This document shows, in pieces, positions 23,431 through 35,451 of a stretch of DNA of 64,000 bases. A program made the translations under genes and the position numbers. The DNA lies in contig JAIOJX010000026.1 in assembly GCA_022376925.1 (NCBI GenBank), positions 255,313,330-255,377,329 on the forward strand. Reading direction: 5' to 3'. Position 1 is the first letter of the stretch; every line of letters starts with the position of its first letter. The notes beneath the pieces were generated by a model that saw only the letters and a list, made by a program, of their open reading frames with translations, had not been told where the DNA came from and searched no databases. The stretch comes from Tragulus kanchil (lineage: Eukaryota > Chordata > Mammalia > Artiodactyla > Tragulidae).

Positions 23431-23709
23431 TTAGAGGCTTCCCTGGTGGTTCAGTGGGTAAAGAGTCCACCTTGCAATGCAAGGGGCACCAGTTTGAATC
23501 TTGACCTGGGAAGATCCCACGTGCCATGGAGCGGCTGGACCCGTGTGTCCAGTAGTGAGCCAGCACTCTGGAGTGTACCCAGAGCTGGTGCTCTGTGATG
23601 AGAGAGGTCACTGTAATGGGAGGCCCACACAGGCCGAAGAGTAAAGATGGATGAAAAATAAATAAAAAAATACAAAGAGGTCAAAAATAATTTTTTAAAT
23701 TCTGTTTTA
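23431..23709 (+). mobile_element. CHR-like SINE in old L1 (again at 24516-24800)
   Basis: Sense SINE beginning 'aggcttccctggtggttcag' and ending in an A-rich tail with 'aataaataaaaaaataca'. Target duplication AAAAGATGTATAT (23418-23430) and AAAAGATGCATAT (23710-23722), one mismatch. It points opposite to the SINE about 350 bp upstream, so the two form an inverted pair. Confidence 0.88.
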
Positions 23710-24877
23710 AAAAGATGCATATGCAGATTAAAAACTGCTTCATAGCAAAGAAAACCATCAAAAATAAAAATGAAGAGACAACTTACTGAATGGGAGAAAA
23801 TATTTGCAAATAATATATATGATAGGAAGTTAATATCTAAAATATGTAAAGAACTCATACAGCTGAAAGGCAAAAAGAATGTGATTAAAAAGTGGGCTGA
23901 GCACCTGAATATACTTTTCTTTTCTGGCCACTTCTATTGATCTTTCATTTATTTATCTTTGTTCTTCGCCCTGTGTGGGCCTCCTGTTGCAGTGGCCTCT
24001 GTCGCTGCAGAACACTGGCTCTGGGCTCATGCACTCCAGAGCTCTAGCTCGGTAGTTGGACACATCCGTCCAGCCGCTCCGTGGCATGTGGAATCTTCCC
24101 AGGCCTGGGATTGAACTGGCACCTCTTGTACTGCAAGGCAGTGTCCCTACCCACTGGACCACCAGGGAAGCCCCTGAATATACTTTTTCTCCACAGAAAA
24201 TATGTGGACCACCAACAAGTATGTAAAAAAGTTGCTCACTAGTTAGCAGGGATATGCAAATAAAAACTGCAATGAGATATTACTTCATATCTGTTAGAAT
24301 GACTGTTACCAAAAAGTCAACAAATGGCAAGTGTTGGAGAGAATGTGGAGAAAGGGAGTTCCTATGCACTATTGGTGGGAATGTAAATTGGGACAATCAC
24401 TATGGAAAACCGTATGGAGGCTCCTCAAAAATTGTACTATCAAGTGTCCCAGCAATTTCACATCTGGGTATTTATCCAAAGGAGAAACAAAAGCACTGAC
24501 TCTAAAAGATGTATATTTAGAGGCTTCCCTGGTGGTTCAGTGGGTAAAGAGTCCACCTTGCAATGCAAGGGGCACCAGTTTGAATCTTGACCTGGGAAGA
24601 TCCCACGTGCCATGGAGCGGCTGGACCCGTGTGTCCAGTAGTGAGCCAGCACTCTGGAGTGTACCCAGAGCTGGTGCTCTGTGATGAGAGAGGTCACTGT
24701 AATGGGAGGCCCACACAGGCCGAAGAGTAAAGATGGATGAAAAATAAATAAAAAAATACAAAGAGGTCAAAAATAATTTTTTAAATTCTGTTTTTTTAAA
24801 AAAAGATGCATATGCAGTATATACATATGTCCCAGTGTTCATCATGGTGTTATTTACAATAACTAAGATATGGCAAC

Positions 24878-27098
24878 AGCTTAAGTGTTCACTGACAGAC
24901 GAATGGATAAGGAAAATGCAGTGTGCATATACACATTAGTATATTATTCAGCCATAAAGGAGAATGAAATGAACTCTTGTCATTCACAACCCACGATGGG
25001 TGGAACTTTGGGGTTATTATCTTAAGTTAAATAAGTCAGAAAGGCAAATACCATATGATTCATTAATGAATTAATTATACATATATAATTATTTTTATTT
25101 CCAATCCCCATTTTGCATATGAAGAAATAGAGGCAAAAACAACTTAATCACAGTCACAGGGCTAAATAAGTAGTAAATGTTGTAACTGGGTATGAACCTC
25201 AAGAGTCTGGTTGTAGAGATTTTCTTAGGCACCACTCTGCTTCCTCTTATGGACCTCAGTTTAGTGCCTATTGATAGCATGAATTTAATAAGTGAGAACT
25301 AGTTATAGCATAATACTAGCTGTAAGTTAGTCTGGGCTATTTCTATTATATACTAAGTAGAGAAGCAGGTTAATCACATATATTTCTAATAATTGGTATT
25401 GTAAGTAGTAGAAGAAAGTCTAAGTAGTGGAAGAAAGTCTCCATCTCAATCATATACAAATTCAATTCAAATAACAGAGATTTTAGTCTTGTGAAGGGAA
25501 TAAATAAGGAAATTTAAGAAGTTATCCTGCAAAAGTACTGTATACATTTTTACTCATTTTTTTCATTTCCTATTTCAAATGTAGTTCCATGTTTTCCATG
25601 TTTAAGATTTTTAAAATTTTCTTTCTCTTTATCCCTTGAATTTTGATATAATTAGAACATGTAAGAGTAAAGCTTTTCTTGGTTTTGTTCTTTTTCGATC
25701 TAAAGGAAAATATAAATAAAATGCCCCTTCACCATTCTTTTTCCCACATTTTTGACATGTGTATAATTAGGAAAATTGCTTTGCCTGAACAAGTGTAATG
25801 GAAGTTAATTTTTTAAGTAAATTTCATGACTACTCACATTTCTACCACTTTGCTAATGATTTGATAAAACATTACTAATAAACAATCACTGAGGTTTAAG
25901 AAAACATTATAGAACTGGTTAGACTTGCTCACTTTTTAAATTATTTAAACACTACACTTTTTCTAGCTTATGCAATGAAGCAGTTTAAGTGTTTACTGAA
26001 AAGCTTAAGTGTTCACTGACAGACGAATGGATAAGGAAAATGCAGTGTGCATATACACATTAGTATATTATTCAGCCATAAAGGAGAATGAAATGAACTC
26101 TTGTCATTCACAACCCACGATGGGTGGAACTTTGGGGTTATTATCTTAAGTTAAATAAGTCAGAAAGGCAAATACCATATGATTCATTAATGAATTAATT
26201 ATACATATATAATTATTTTTATTTCCAATCCCCATTTTGCATATGAAGAAATAGAGGCAAAAACAACTTAATCACAGTCACAGGGCTAAATAAGTAGTAA
26301 ATGTTGTAACTGGGTATGAACCTCAAGAGTCTGGTTGTAGAGATTTTCTTAGGCACCACTCTGCTTCCTCTTATGGACCTCAGTTTAGTGCCTATTGATA
26401 GCATGAATTTAATAAGTGAGAACTAGTTATAGCATAATACTAGCTGTAAGTTAGTCTGGGCTATTTCTATTATATACTAAGTAGAGAAGCAGGTTAATCA
26501 CATATATTTCTAATAATTGGTATTGTAAGTAGTAGAAGAAAGTCTAAGTAGTGGAAGAAAGTCTCCATCTCAATCATATACAAATTCAATTCAAATAACA
26601 GAGATTTTAGTCTTGTGAAGGGAATAAATAAGGAAATTTAAGAAGTTATCCTGCAAAAGTACTGTATACATTTTTACTCATTTTTTTCATTTCCTATTTC
26701 AAATGTAGTTCCATGTTTTCCATGTTTAAGATTTTTAAAATTTTCTTTCTCTTTATCCCTTGAATTTTGATATAATTAGAACATGTAAGAGTAAAGCTTT
26801 TCTTGGTTTTGTTCTTTTTCGATCTAAAGGAAAATATAAATAAAATGCCCCTTCACCATTCTTTTTCCCACATTTTTGACATGTGTATAATTAGGAAAAT
26901 TGCTTTGCCTGAACAAGTGTAATGGAAGTTAATTTTTTAAGTAAATTTCATGACTACTCACATTTCTACCACTTTGCTAATGATTTGATAAAACATTACT
27001 AATAAACAATCACTGAGGTTTAAGAAAACATTATAGAACTGGTTAGACTTGCTCACTTTTTAAATTATTTAAACACTACACTTTTTCTAGCTTATGCA
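24878..27098. repeat. Direct duplication 9 (offset 1124 bp)
   Basis: Bases 24878-25974 recur at 26002-27098. The 27-bp spacer contains 'gtttaagtgtttactga', a noisy reading of the unit start 'gcttaagtgttcactga', and 'atgaagcag', a shortened reading of the copy 2 right flank ('atatacttgaagcat'). Content: L1 3' end, a MIR, intron. Confidence 0.95.
25095..25232 (-). mobile_element. MIR SINE relic (again at 26219-26356)
   Basis: Antisense MIR pattern: 'ccccattttgcatatgaaga', 'aatagaggcaaaaacaactt', 'cacagtcacagggctaaata' and 'gaacctcaagagtctggttg'. The small open frame over it is meaningless. The second copy comes from duplication 9. Confidence 0.7.
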
Positions 27099-27880
27099 TA
27101 TACTTGAAGCATTTCTTTTCACAGCTCATTTTCTTATCATTGAAGTTCATCTTCTAATGTTTTATTACTTTCAGCTTAGTACCATTTTAATTATCTAAAA
27201 AATCTGAAATTTTCTTGTTGATTTAATCAACAATCCCTTCCAAATATTATTTTATTATCCCTACTCTCTGACTTGATTTGTTCAATTTACTTATGTTAGA
27301 AAACTCCTTTCTGTCTTAAATTTGCAAACTAATAGATATTCAAGTCCAGTTCACCCATAAATCATTAAAATGCAGACACTATGGGCTTATGTCACTTTAA
27401 ATAACTCATATAATTGACTATTGTGTATGTAGACCAACTCAGAACTGTCCTAATTTACGGTGAAAAAGCCACATATTTGTGCAGTACTTTAACTTTGTAG
27501 ATTCTTACAAAGTTAGAAAGAATAAGACTCTATTCAGAATGGAAAATGTAGGGTTTGATAATTTTACTTAAAGTTATCTGTATACCTTTATCCTCTTCCT
27601 ATAATCAATACTTATGTCTCCTATAAGTCCATAGTATCTCAGTGAAAGTATCAGGAATGGAAAAGCATATCAATATATGGGAGGATTATTAATGTTATTA
27701 TAATTCATTTTTATAATCTCAGCTAAAGTGTAGATAGGTACTTGAATATAGACAAAAACAACCCTTACACTGAAGTAGAAAAAAACCGAATATAAAAAAT
27801 TCAAGTATTGTACAACTGGAAAGGATCTTAGATATCATGAAGTAAGGTTTAAATTTGTCTTATTATTTTATTTATATTTG
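27099..27880. other. AT-rich intron, no feature recognised
   Basis: Unique sequence with no coding signal and no recognisable repeat. It is one of the few stretches of several hundred bases here that is not duplicated. Confidence 0.4.
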
Positions 27881-28570
27881 TTTATGGCCTTTAGTTTCTT
27901 GGCTCAGGATTCCTTCTTGTATCTCAGATGTTCTTTCTGGGATCATTTTATTTCTTCCTGATATATGTGCTTAGAAATTCTTCTAGAAAGGATGCATTAG
28001 CGATCAGTTCTCTTAATTTCTGTTTCTCTGAAGTCCCTTTCTTGAATGATAGATTAACTAGATATCTACTTCTAGGTTAGCAAATTTTTTCTTGGTATCC
28101 TGAAGATATTATTTTATTGTCCTCTGCCTTCTAGTTTTGTTAGATTGTCATTTATTTGTAGGTATTCTTTCTTTTTCCTTGCTACTTTAAAAATGTGTCA
28201 TTCTGTGGTTTCACATGATAGGTGTGCACTTGAATTGTGTTTTACTTATCCTGCTTGTGTTTGTTGTGATTCCTGAATCTGAGGATTTAGATCTTTAAGA
28301 TTTTTCCAAAATCTATCAATTTTGGAAAAACTTCATGTAGTTTTAAACAGTACTTCTTCCTTTTATCAGCTCTCATCTTCTAGAGCTACAAGTAGGTGTA
28401 TGCTAGACTTTATCATATTATCCTTCATTTAAAAATTATGTATTTCATGGTTTTTACATTGTTATTCTGTGATATATTCTGTGTAATTTTTTCAGATCTT
28501 TCCTCCAGTTCTTTAATTGTTGCCTCTCTAGTCACTGTTTTACCTATTCATGTAATTTAAACTTTTGAGA
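27881..28570 (-). mobile_element. Old L1/HAL1-type ORF1-region relic (28048 on also at 29216)
   Basis: Antisense wording ('cctctgccttctagttttgt', 'gtgtttgttgtgattcctga', 'tttcagatctttcctccagt', 'ctttaattgttgcctctcta') resembles the ORF1 and inter-ORF part of old L1 or HAL1 elements. No ORF survives. The assignment to a subfamily is not possible by eye. Confidence 0.45.
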
Positions 28571-28577
28571 ATATTAT

Positions 28578-28616
28578 GTATACATATGTATATATACATA
28601 CATATATGTATATATA
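28578..28616. repeat. Palindromic ATAC/TATG low-complexity stretch (again at 29746-29784)
   Basis: A run of TATGTATACATATG-type sequence that is nearly self-complementary over about 39 bp. It is a simple AT-rich palindrome in intron, duplicated by duplication 10. Confidence 0.7.
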
Positions 28617-29069
28617 ATTTTTCTACTTTATTGAAATTCTACTTCTGTCACATCAGAATTTTTGATTCTGTCCCAGATTTTAGGACAAATTTTCTTTTGA
28701 GACATTTCAATTATAAGTTAATCAAATCAGGTATGTCTTTCACACTTATTCAGATAGTTTTTTTTTCTTGATATTCATGCCCAAACTACCACTTTGCCCC
28801 CATACGTGCCTGGTAAATATACATTGATCTCTTAAAATCAGGTCAAGTATCTCTTTTCATGAAATTTTTACTAACTTTCTTGAAGAAAAAGTATAATCTT
28901 TATGAATGAGTTTCACCTGTATGAATTTCACCATTGTATATTTTCCTTAATGCAAAGACTATATAAACTCTTTGAAGTGAGGAGCTATGTCTTACATTAT
29001 TTTTGTTGCTTCAATGCTAGAAATAATAATATAAATAACAATGTTAAAAATAATATTCATTAAGAACTT

Positions 29070-29209
29070 AATACATGCCTGGCAGACCTTACATGTATTA
29101 GTAAATCACTGAAGGTACAGATTGATTACATAAAATGGCAAAGTCACACAGTTAAGAATTAACTGAAACAAGGCTTAAATCCAGTAGGTAAGTGGCCCCA
29201 CATACAAGC
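29070..29209 (-). mobile_element. MIR SINE relic (again at 30237-30376 and 31410-31549)
   Basis: Antisense MIR-like order: 'gcctggcagaccttacatgt' at the left, 'aaatggcaaagtcacacagt' and 'aggcttaaatccagtaggta'. It is present three times because duplications 10 and 11 overlap here, not because of separate insertions. Confidence 0.6.
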
Positions 29210-30224
29210 ATCCAAGATAGATTAACTAGATATCTACTTCTAGGTTAGCAAATTTTTTCTTGGTATCCTGAAGATATTATTTTATTGTCCTCTGCCTTCT
29301 AGTTTTGTTAGATTGTCATTTATTTGTAGGTATTCTTTCTTTTTCCTTGCTACTTTAAAAATGTGTCATTCTGTGGTTTCACATGATAGGTGTGCACTTG
29401 AATTGTGTTTTACTTATCCTGCTTGTGTTTGTTGTGATTCCTGAATCTGAGGATTTAGATCTTTAAGATTTTTCCAAAATCTATCAATTTTGGAAAAACT
29501 TCATGTAGTTTTAAACAGTACTTCTTCCTTTTATCAGCTCTCATCTTCTAGAGCTACAAGTAGGTGTATGCTAGACTTTATCATATTATCCTTCATTTAA
29601 AAATTATGTATTTCATGGTTTTTACATTGTTATTCTGTGATATATTCTGTGTAATTTTTTCAGATCTTTCCTCCAGTTCTTTAATTGTTGCCTCTCTAGT
29701 CACTGTTTTACCTATTCATGTAATTTAAACTTTTGAGAATATTATGTATACATATGTATATATACATACATATATGTATATATAATTTTTCTACTTTATT
29801 GAAATTCTACTTCTGTCACATCAGAATTTTTGATTCTGTCCCAGATTTTAGGACAAATTTTCTTTTGAGACATTTCAATTATAAGTTAATCAAATCAGGT
29901 ATGTCTTTCACACTTATTCAGATAGTTTTTTTTTCTTGATATTCATGCCCAAACTACCACTTTGCCCCATACGTGCCTGGTAAATATACATTGATCTCTT
30001 AAAATCAGGTCAAGTATCTCTTTTCATGAAATTTTTACTAACTTTCTTGAAGAAAAAGTATAATCTTTATGAATGAGTTTCACCTGTATGAATTTCACCA
30101 TTGTATATTTTCCTTAATGCAAAGACTATATAAACTCTTTGAAGTGAGGAGCTATGTCTTACATTATTTTTGTTGCTTCAATGCTAGAAATAATAATATA
30201 AATAACAATGTTAAAAATAATATT

Positions 30225-32527
30225 CATTAAGAACTTAATACATGCCTGGCAGACCTTACATGTATTAGTAAATCACTGAAGGTACAGATTGATTACATAA
30301 AATGGCAAAGTCACACAGTTAAGAATTAACTGAAACAAGGCTTAAATCCAGTAGGTAAGTGGCCCCACATACAAGCTCTGAGCGTTTATCCAATACTGCC
30401 TTTATGCTGACCTCCTAAAAGGAGAGGGACAGGTTATACCACCAAGAGCTTGGACTTGTGCTCCAAACAAGCTCATGGGCATATGACAGATGCTTAGGGA
30501 AGGACACAACAGGACAAATAAGAAAGGCCTACAAGACAGATGGAGCCTTGTAGGGCATTTTGCACGCAAGCAATGTGAAGATAGTAAAGACAGCATGAAG
30601 CAGCAATAGGAAATTCCGTAGTAGTTGACATCGTTTTTCTGGCTGCAAAACTGGGTTCATCGGAGAAATGAAGTTGTAAGAGGACTCAATCACAAGGTAG
30701 GAGTCATATTGAGATTCAAAACTAGCACTTAAATTTGGAGGATCATGTGGGCAAACAGGGCAGGGACTCAACTGTGAAGATATCACTACCCATTTTAATA
30801 TTTTTGACTAGTTGAAATTGTTCTTAATGTCTCAGATACTTTTCTTTTTATCCTTAAATCATCAGATGTAAGGCCCCCTAGGAGGCCTAATAGGAGAGGT
30901 ATATTCTTTGGATCACAGTGGCAGTATTAATTATAGTAGTGTATATTGTGATGAAATTAATCCTGAGTCAGAAATAGCTTTACATTGGAAGATTTTCACC
31001 ACAGAGCTTCTCAGCATTTTAACATTTCAGTATTTCAGCCTGACTTGAACTACTTCATTTCCCTGACATAACTGTGTAGCCTTTGATAGGCCTTTAAGGT
31101 TTGCATGGGTGAAGTTTTCCAAGAAATTGAGATGAGAAAAATCTTAAAATTTCTAAATGATGATTTACTTTATGCCTTCTTAACCCTATTCCTATGACAG
31201 AGGGTTTTACTCTCCAATTCTTAGCCTCAGTTCTATTTTTTCTTATATGTGTAAAGATGAAATAACGCATTTACTTTGCATAAGCAAATGAAACCTAATT
31301 GCCACCTCCCCAATTAGATACTTTAGAGACAGACTCACTGACTTACTTTTTTAAAACCTTACATATTAGAATACTGAAGGTACAGATTTTGAAATTACAT
31401 TAAGAACTTAATACATGCCTGGCAGACCTTACATGTATTAGTAAATCACTGAAGGTACAGATTGATTACATAAAATGGCAAAGTCACACAGTTAAGAATT
31501 AACTGAAACAAGGCTTAAATCCAGTAGGTAAGTGGCCCCACATACAAGCTCTGAGCGTTTATCCAATACTGCCTTTATGCTGACCTCCTAAAAGGAGAGG
31601 GACAGGTTATACCACCAAGAGCTTGGACTTGTGCTCCAAACAAGCTCATGGGCATATGACAGATGCTTAGGGAAGGACACAACAGGACAAATAAGAAAGG
31701 CCTACAAGACAGATGGAGCCTTGTAGGGCATTTTGCACGCAAGCAATGTGAAGATAGTAAAGACAGCATGAAGCAGCAATAGGAAATTCCGTAGTAGTTG
31801 ACATCGTTTTTCTGGCTGCAAAACTGGGTTCATCGGAGAAATGAAGTTGTAAGAGGACTCAATCACAAGGTAGGAGTCATATTGAGATTCAAAACTAGCA
31901 CTTAAATTTGGAGGATCATGTGGGCAAACAGGGCAGGGACTCAACTGTGAAGATATCACTACCCATTTTAATATTTTTGACTAGTTGAAATTGTTCTTAA
32001 TGTCTCAGATACTTTTCTTTTTATCCTTAAATCATCAGATGTAAGGCCCCCTAGGAGGCCTAATAGGAGAGGTATATTCTTTGGATCACAGTGGCAGTAT
32101 TAATTATAGTAGTGTATATTGTGATGAAATTAATCCTGAGTCAGAAATAGCTTTACATTGGAAGATTTTCACCACAGAGCTTCTCAGCATTTTAACATTT
32201 CAGTATTTCAGCCTGACTTGAACTACTTCATTTCCCTGACATAACTGTGTAGCCTTTGATAGGCCTTTAAGGTTTGCATGGGTGAAGTTTTCCAAGAAAT
32301 TGAGATGAGAAAAATCTTAAAATTTCTAAATGATGATTTACTTTATGCCTTCTTAACCCTATTCCTATGACAGAGGGTTTTACTCTCCAATTCTTAGCCT
32401 CAGTTCTATTTTTTCTTATATGTGTAAAGATGAAATAACGCATTTACTTTGCATAAGCAAATGAAACCTAATTGCCACCTCCCCAATTAGATACTTTAGA
32501 GACAGACTCACTGACTTACTTTTTTTT
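30225..32527. repeat. Direct duplication 11 (offset 1173 bp)
   Basis: Bases 30225-31354 recur at 31398-32527. The 43-bp spacer contains 'ctgaaggtacagattttgaa', a noisy reading of 'ctgaaggtacagattgatta' from inside the unit (31451). The left 150 bp exist three times (29058, 30225, 31398). Confidence 0.95.
30377..31354. other. Intronic sequence (again at 31550-32527)
   Basis: No gene. The open frames of 64 and 85 codons (30402-30786, minus) appear again at 31575-31959 and have no recognisable motif. The 30530-30600 part ('tggagccttgtagggcattt') resembles an old interspersed repeat but I cannot assign it. Confidence 0.35.
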
Positions 32528-34637
32528 AAATCAAAAATCACCAAAAAGGAGAAAGATTTGTTGTGCTACTTTAGAATAAATATGTTTCATACAGTTTAAT
32601 TTATACAGTATATAAAATAGATGGATTGAACTTATGTTACCATGAAATGGTATAATCTATATTTTAAAGTAGATACAAGATTTTAAATACCTAATATCAA
32701 AAAAATATGCTATTAAAATATGTGGGTTCATTCATTTTATTAAAATACAATATACTAAATGGAACTCTAAGTTAAGCCTGATATATGCTTAGATTTTAGT
32801 CCAGCTAGCATTTATTGAACTCTTATGAAATGTTAATCTCTGAGCTGATGCTTTTACATCTATTGCACTGTGTAATGCAGCATAATATGATTAGAGGTTA
32901 AACAGTTGACCTTTTTCTATTTGTGTAATACTTTAGCTTACACGGAAAAATGAAAAAATGGGATGCTTCCAGAGTAAATATGGATGCATATGATGAATAG
33001 AAACATTGAATTCAAGTGTTAATGTTCATTATTTTTTCACAATTTAAAATATAAAGTAATGAGATGGGCAAGAAAACCAAAAAGTTAAAATTCTGCATGT
33101 CTTTAGTCAAACAGTGGCAACCTGTATATAAAGCAAAGTAGAATAATGTGGTATGTGAGATGTTAAAGTTACACAAAATATGTTTTTATATATGGAATCT
33201 AGTAAGATGGTAATGATAACACATGCAGTGAAGCAAAGTGTGTAAAATAAAAATTAAATAAAAGTTATATAAAATATGTTTTAACAGTTTTGAAGTGAAA
33301 TAAAATCAACCTTGATTTTCTGTGAAGTATTTTAGGAGAAATGAGAACTGACAAGTTTGGAGCCCTTGGAAATGAACAATGAAGAAATGAACTTTCAGGT
33401 CATGTTTATAAAATACACGTGTCTATGTTTCTACTACTTCTTAAATCACATTGGAGAATGTTTCATTAATGTTAGCCAAAATTCAGATTGATGATTTACT
33501 TTATGCCTTCTTAACCCTATTCCTATGACAGAGGGTTTTACTCTCCAATTCTTAGCCTCAGTTCTATTTTTTCTTATATGTGTAAAGATGAAATAACGCA
33601 TTTACTTTGCATAAGCAAATGAAACCTAATTGCCACCTCCCCAATTAGATACTTTAGAGACAGACTCACTGACTTACTTTTTTTTAAATCAAAAATCACC
33701 AAAAAGGAGAAAGATTTGTTGTGCTACTTTAGAATAAATATGTTTCATACAGTTTAATTTATACAGTATATAAAATAGATGGATTGAACTTATGTTACCA
33801 TGAAATGGTATAATCTATATTTTAAAGTAGATACAAGATTTTAAATACCTAATATCAAAAAAATATGCTATTAAAATATGTGGGTTCATTCATTTTATTA
33901 AAATACAATATACTAAATGGAACTCTAAGTTAAGCCTGATATATGCTTAGATTTTAGTCCAGCTAGCATTTATTGAACTCTTATGAAATGTTAATCTCTG
34001 AGCTGATGCTTTTACATCTATTGCACTGTGTAATGCAGCATAATATGATTAGAGGTTAAACAGTTGACCTTTTTCTATTTGTGTAATACTTTAGCTTACA
34101 CGGAAAAATGAAAAAATGGGATGCTTCCAGAGTAAATATGGATGCATATGATGAATAGAAACATTGAATTCAAGTGTTAATGTTCATTATTTTTTCACAA
34201 TTTAAAATATAAAGTAATGAGATGGGCAAGAAAACCAAAAAGTTAAAATTCTGCATGTCTTTAGTCAAACAGTGGCAACCTGTATATAAAGCAAAGTAGA
34301 ATAATGTGGTATGTGAGATGTTAAAGTTACACAAAATATGTTTTTATATATGGAATCTAGTAAGATGGTAATGATAACACATGCAGTGAAGCAAAGTGTG
34401 TAAAATAAAAATTAAATAAAAGTTATATAAAATATGTTTTAACAGTTTTGAAGTGAAATAAAATCAACCTTGATTTTCTGTGAAGTATTTTAGGAGAAAT
34501 GAGAACTGACAAGTTTGGAGCCCTTGGAAATGAACAATGAAGAAATGAACTTTCAGGTCATGTTTATAAAATACACGTGTCTATGTTTCTACTACTTCTT
34601 AAATCACATTGGAGAATGTTTCATTAATGTTAGCCAA
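32331..34637. repeat. Direct duplication 12 (offset 1158 bp)
   Basis: Bases 32331-33479 recur at 33489-34637 with a 9-bp spacer (AATTCAGAT). No indel was noticed between the two. The first about 195 bp also occur at 31158, so that segment is triplicated. The content is unique AT-rich intron. Confidence 0.95.
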
Positions 34638-34716
34638 GTTATTAATTATTCCATAGATTGAGAGTAACCCTGTAAACTGAATTGAAACGTAATTTGTATG
34701 TGGAACCTCATGGTAG

Positions 34717-34754
<38 letters not shown>

Positions 34755-35150
34755 CTCAGTTATAAGGAACATTCTTTGCAAGTATAATATATTGCTTATA
34801 TACTTCTATACGTACATATATATATATGTATATATATATATACAATATAATGCTTATATTTAAATAGTAACTCTTTTTCATTCCCTTTCATACATCCAGA
34901 AATTTATTCTATCCCCTATTTTCTATTTCTTTCACAAATTAAGTATTCTTGAATTATTTATGCTGTCAAGAGTTCTTTGATGATTCAGTCTCTTCCCAAA
35001 CATTTTGTCCTCTAATCTTCATTGTAAATCATAGCATTTTTTGAATTGTATTTTATTATTACAGATTGTGTGTATTTTTTTTCCCTTTGTGATACATGTA
35101 CATGGCGCAACCTGGAAAGAGAGGGGCCTCCTTACTGTATATATATATAT
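34638..35150. other. Intron with TA microsatellites
   Basis: An uninterrupted (TA)n run lies at 34719-34752. A second, palindromic TA-rich block is at 34810-34852, and a shorter one at 35138-35152 abuts the L1 tail. Otherwise unique AT-rich sequence with no gene. Confidence 0.7.
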
Positions 35151-35451
35151 ATTTTTTTTTTAATTTTTATTTTACTTTACGGTTTTATTGTTTACAAATA
35201 TGTATGATCCCAGATTAGTCATATGTATATCCACACCATCCCACCCCTCCAGGCCATCACACAGCACCCCTGCAGGATCTCCTATTCCCGAAGTGCAGTG
35301 ACTATAGCTATCTCTTTCACATATGATAGCATAGGTTTCCATGTTACTCCCTCTATGCCTCCCACCCACTGTGCATACCCCACAGTGTCCATATGTCTTT
35401 TCTCTATGTCTGTTTTTCCATTGCTTCACTGCATATGTTACCATTACCCTC

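Larger units (their letters stand above)
22639..24817. repeat. Direct duplication 8 (offset about 1086-1091 bp)
   Basis: Bases 22639-23726 recur at 23727-24817 without a spacer. Length differences sit in homopolymers: T-runs near 22830 against 23915, and T/A runs near 23705 against 24790. The duplicated unit carries both SINEs and the L1 between them. Confidence 0.95.
22581..25062 (+). mobile_element. Old L1, ORF2 3' end and 3' UTR, split by two SINEs
   Basis: Sense L1 wording is easy to follow: 'actgcttcatagcaaagaaa', 'gaatgggagaaaatatttgc', 'tgttggagagaatgtggaga', 'ctattggtgggaatgtaaat', 'tattcagccataaaggagaa'. Relict ORF2 peptides (RQLTEWEKIFANN, KCWRECGEREFLCTIGGNVNW) are fragmented by stops. 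CHR-like SINEs interrupt it at 22834-23086 and 23431-23709. The 22639-23726 part is duplicated at 23727-24817. Confidence 0.85.
28048..30376. repeat. Direct duplication 10 (offset 1168 bp)
   Basis: Bases 28048-29209 recur at 29216-30376 with a 6-bp spacer. Copy 2 lacks one C in 'tttgcccc' near 29964. The unit includes an alternating TATG/TACA stretch and a MIR. Confidence 0.95.
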
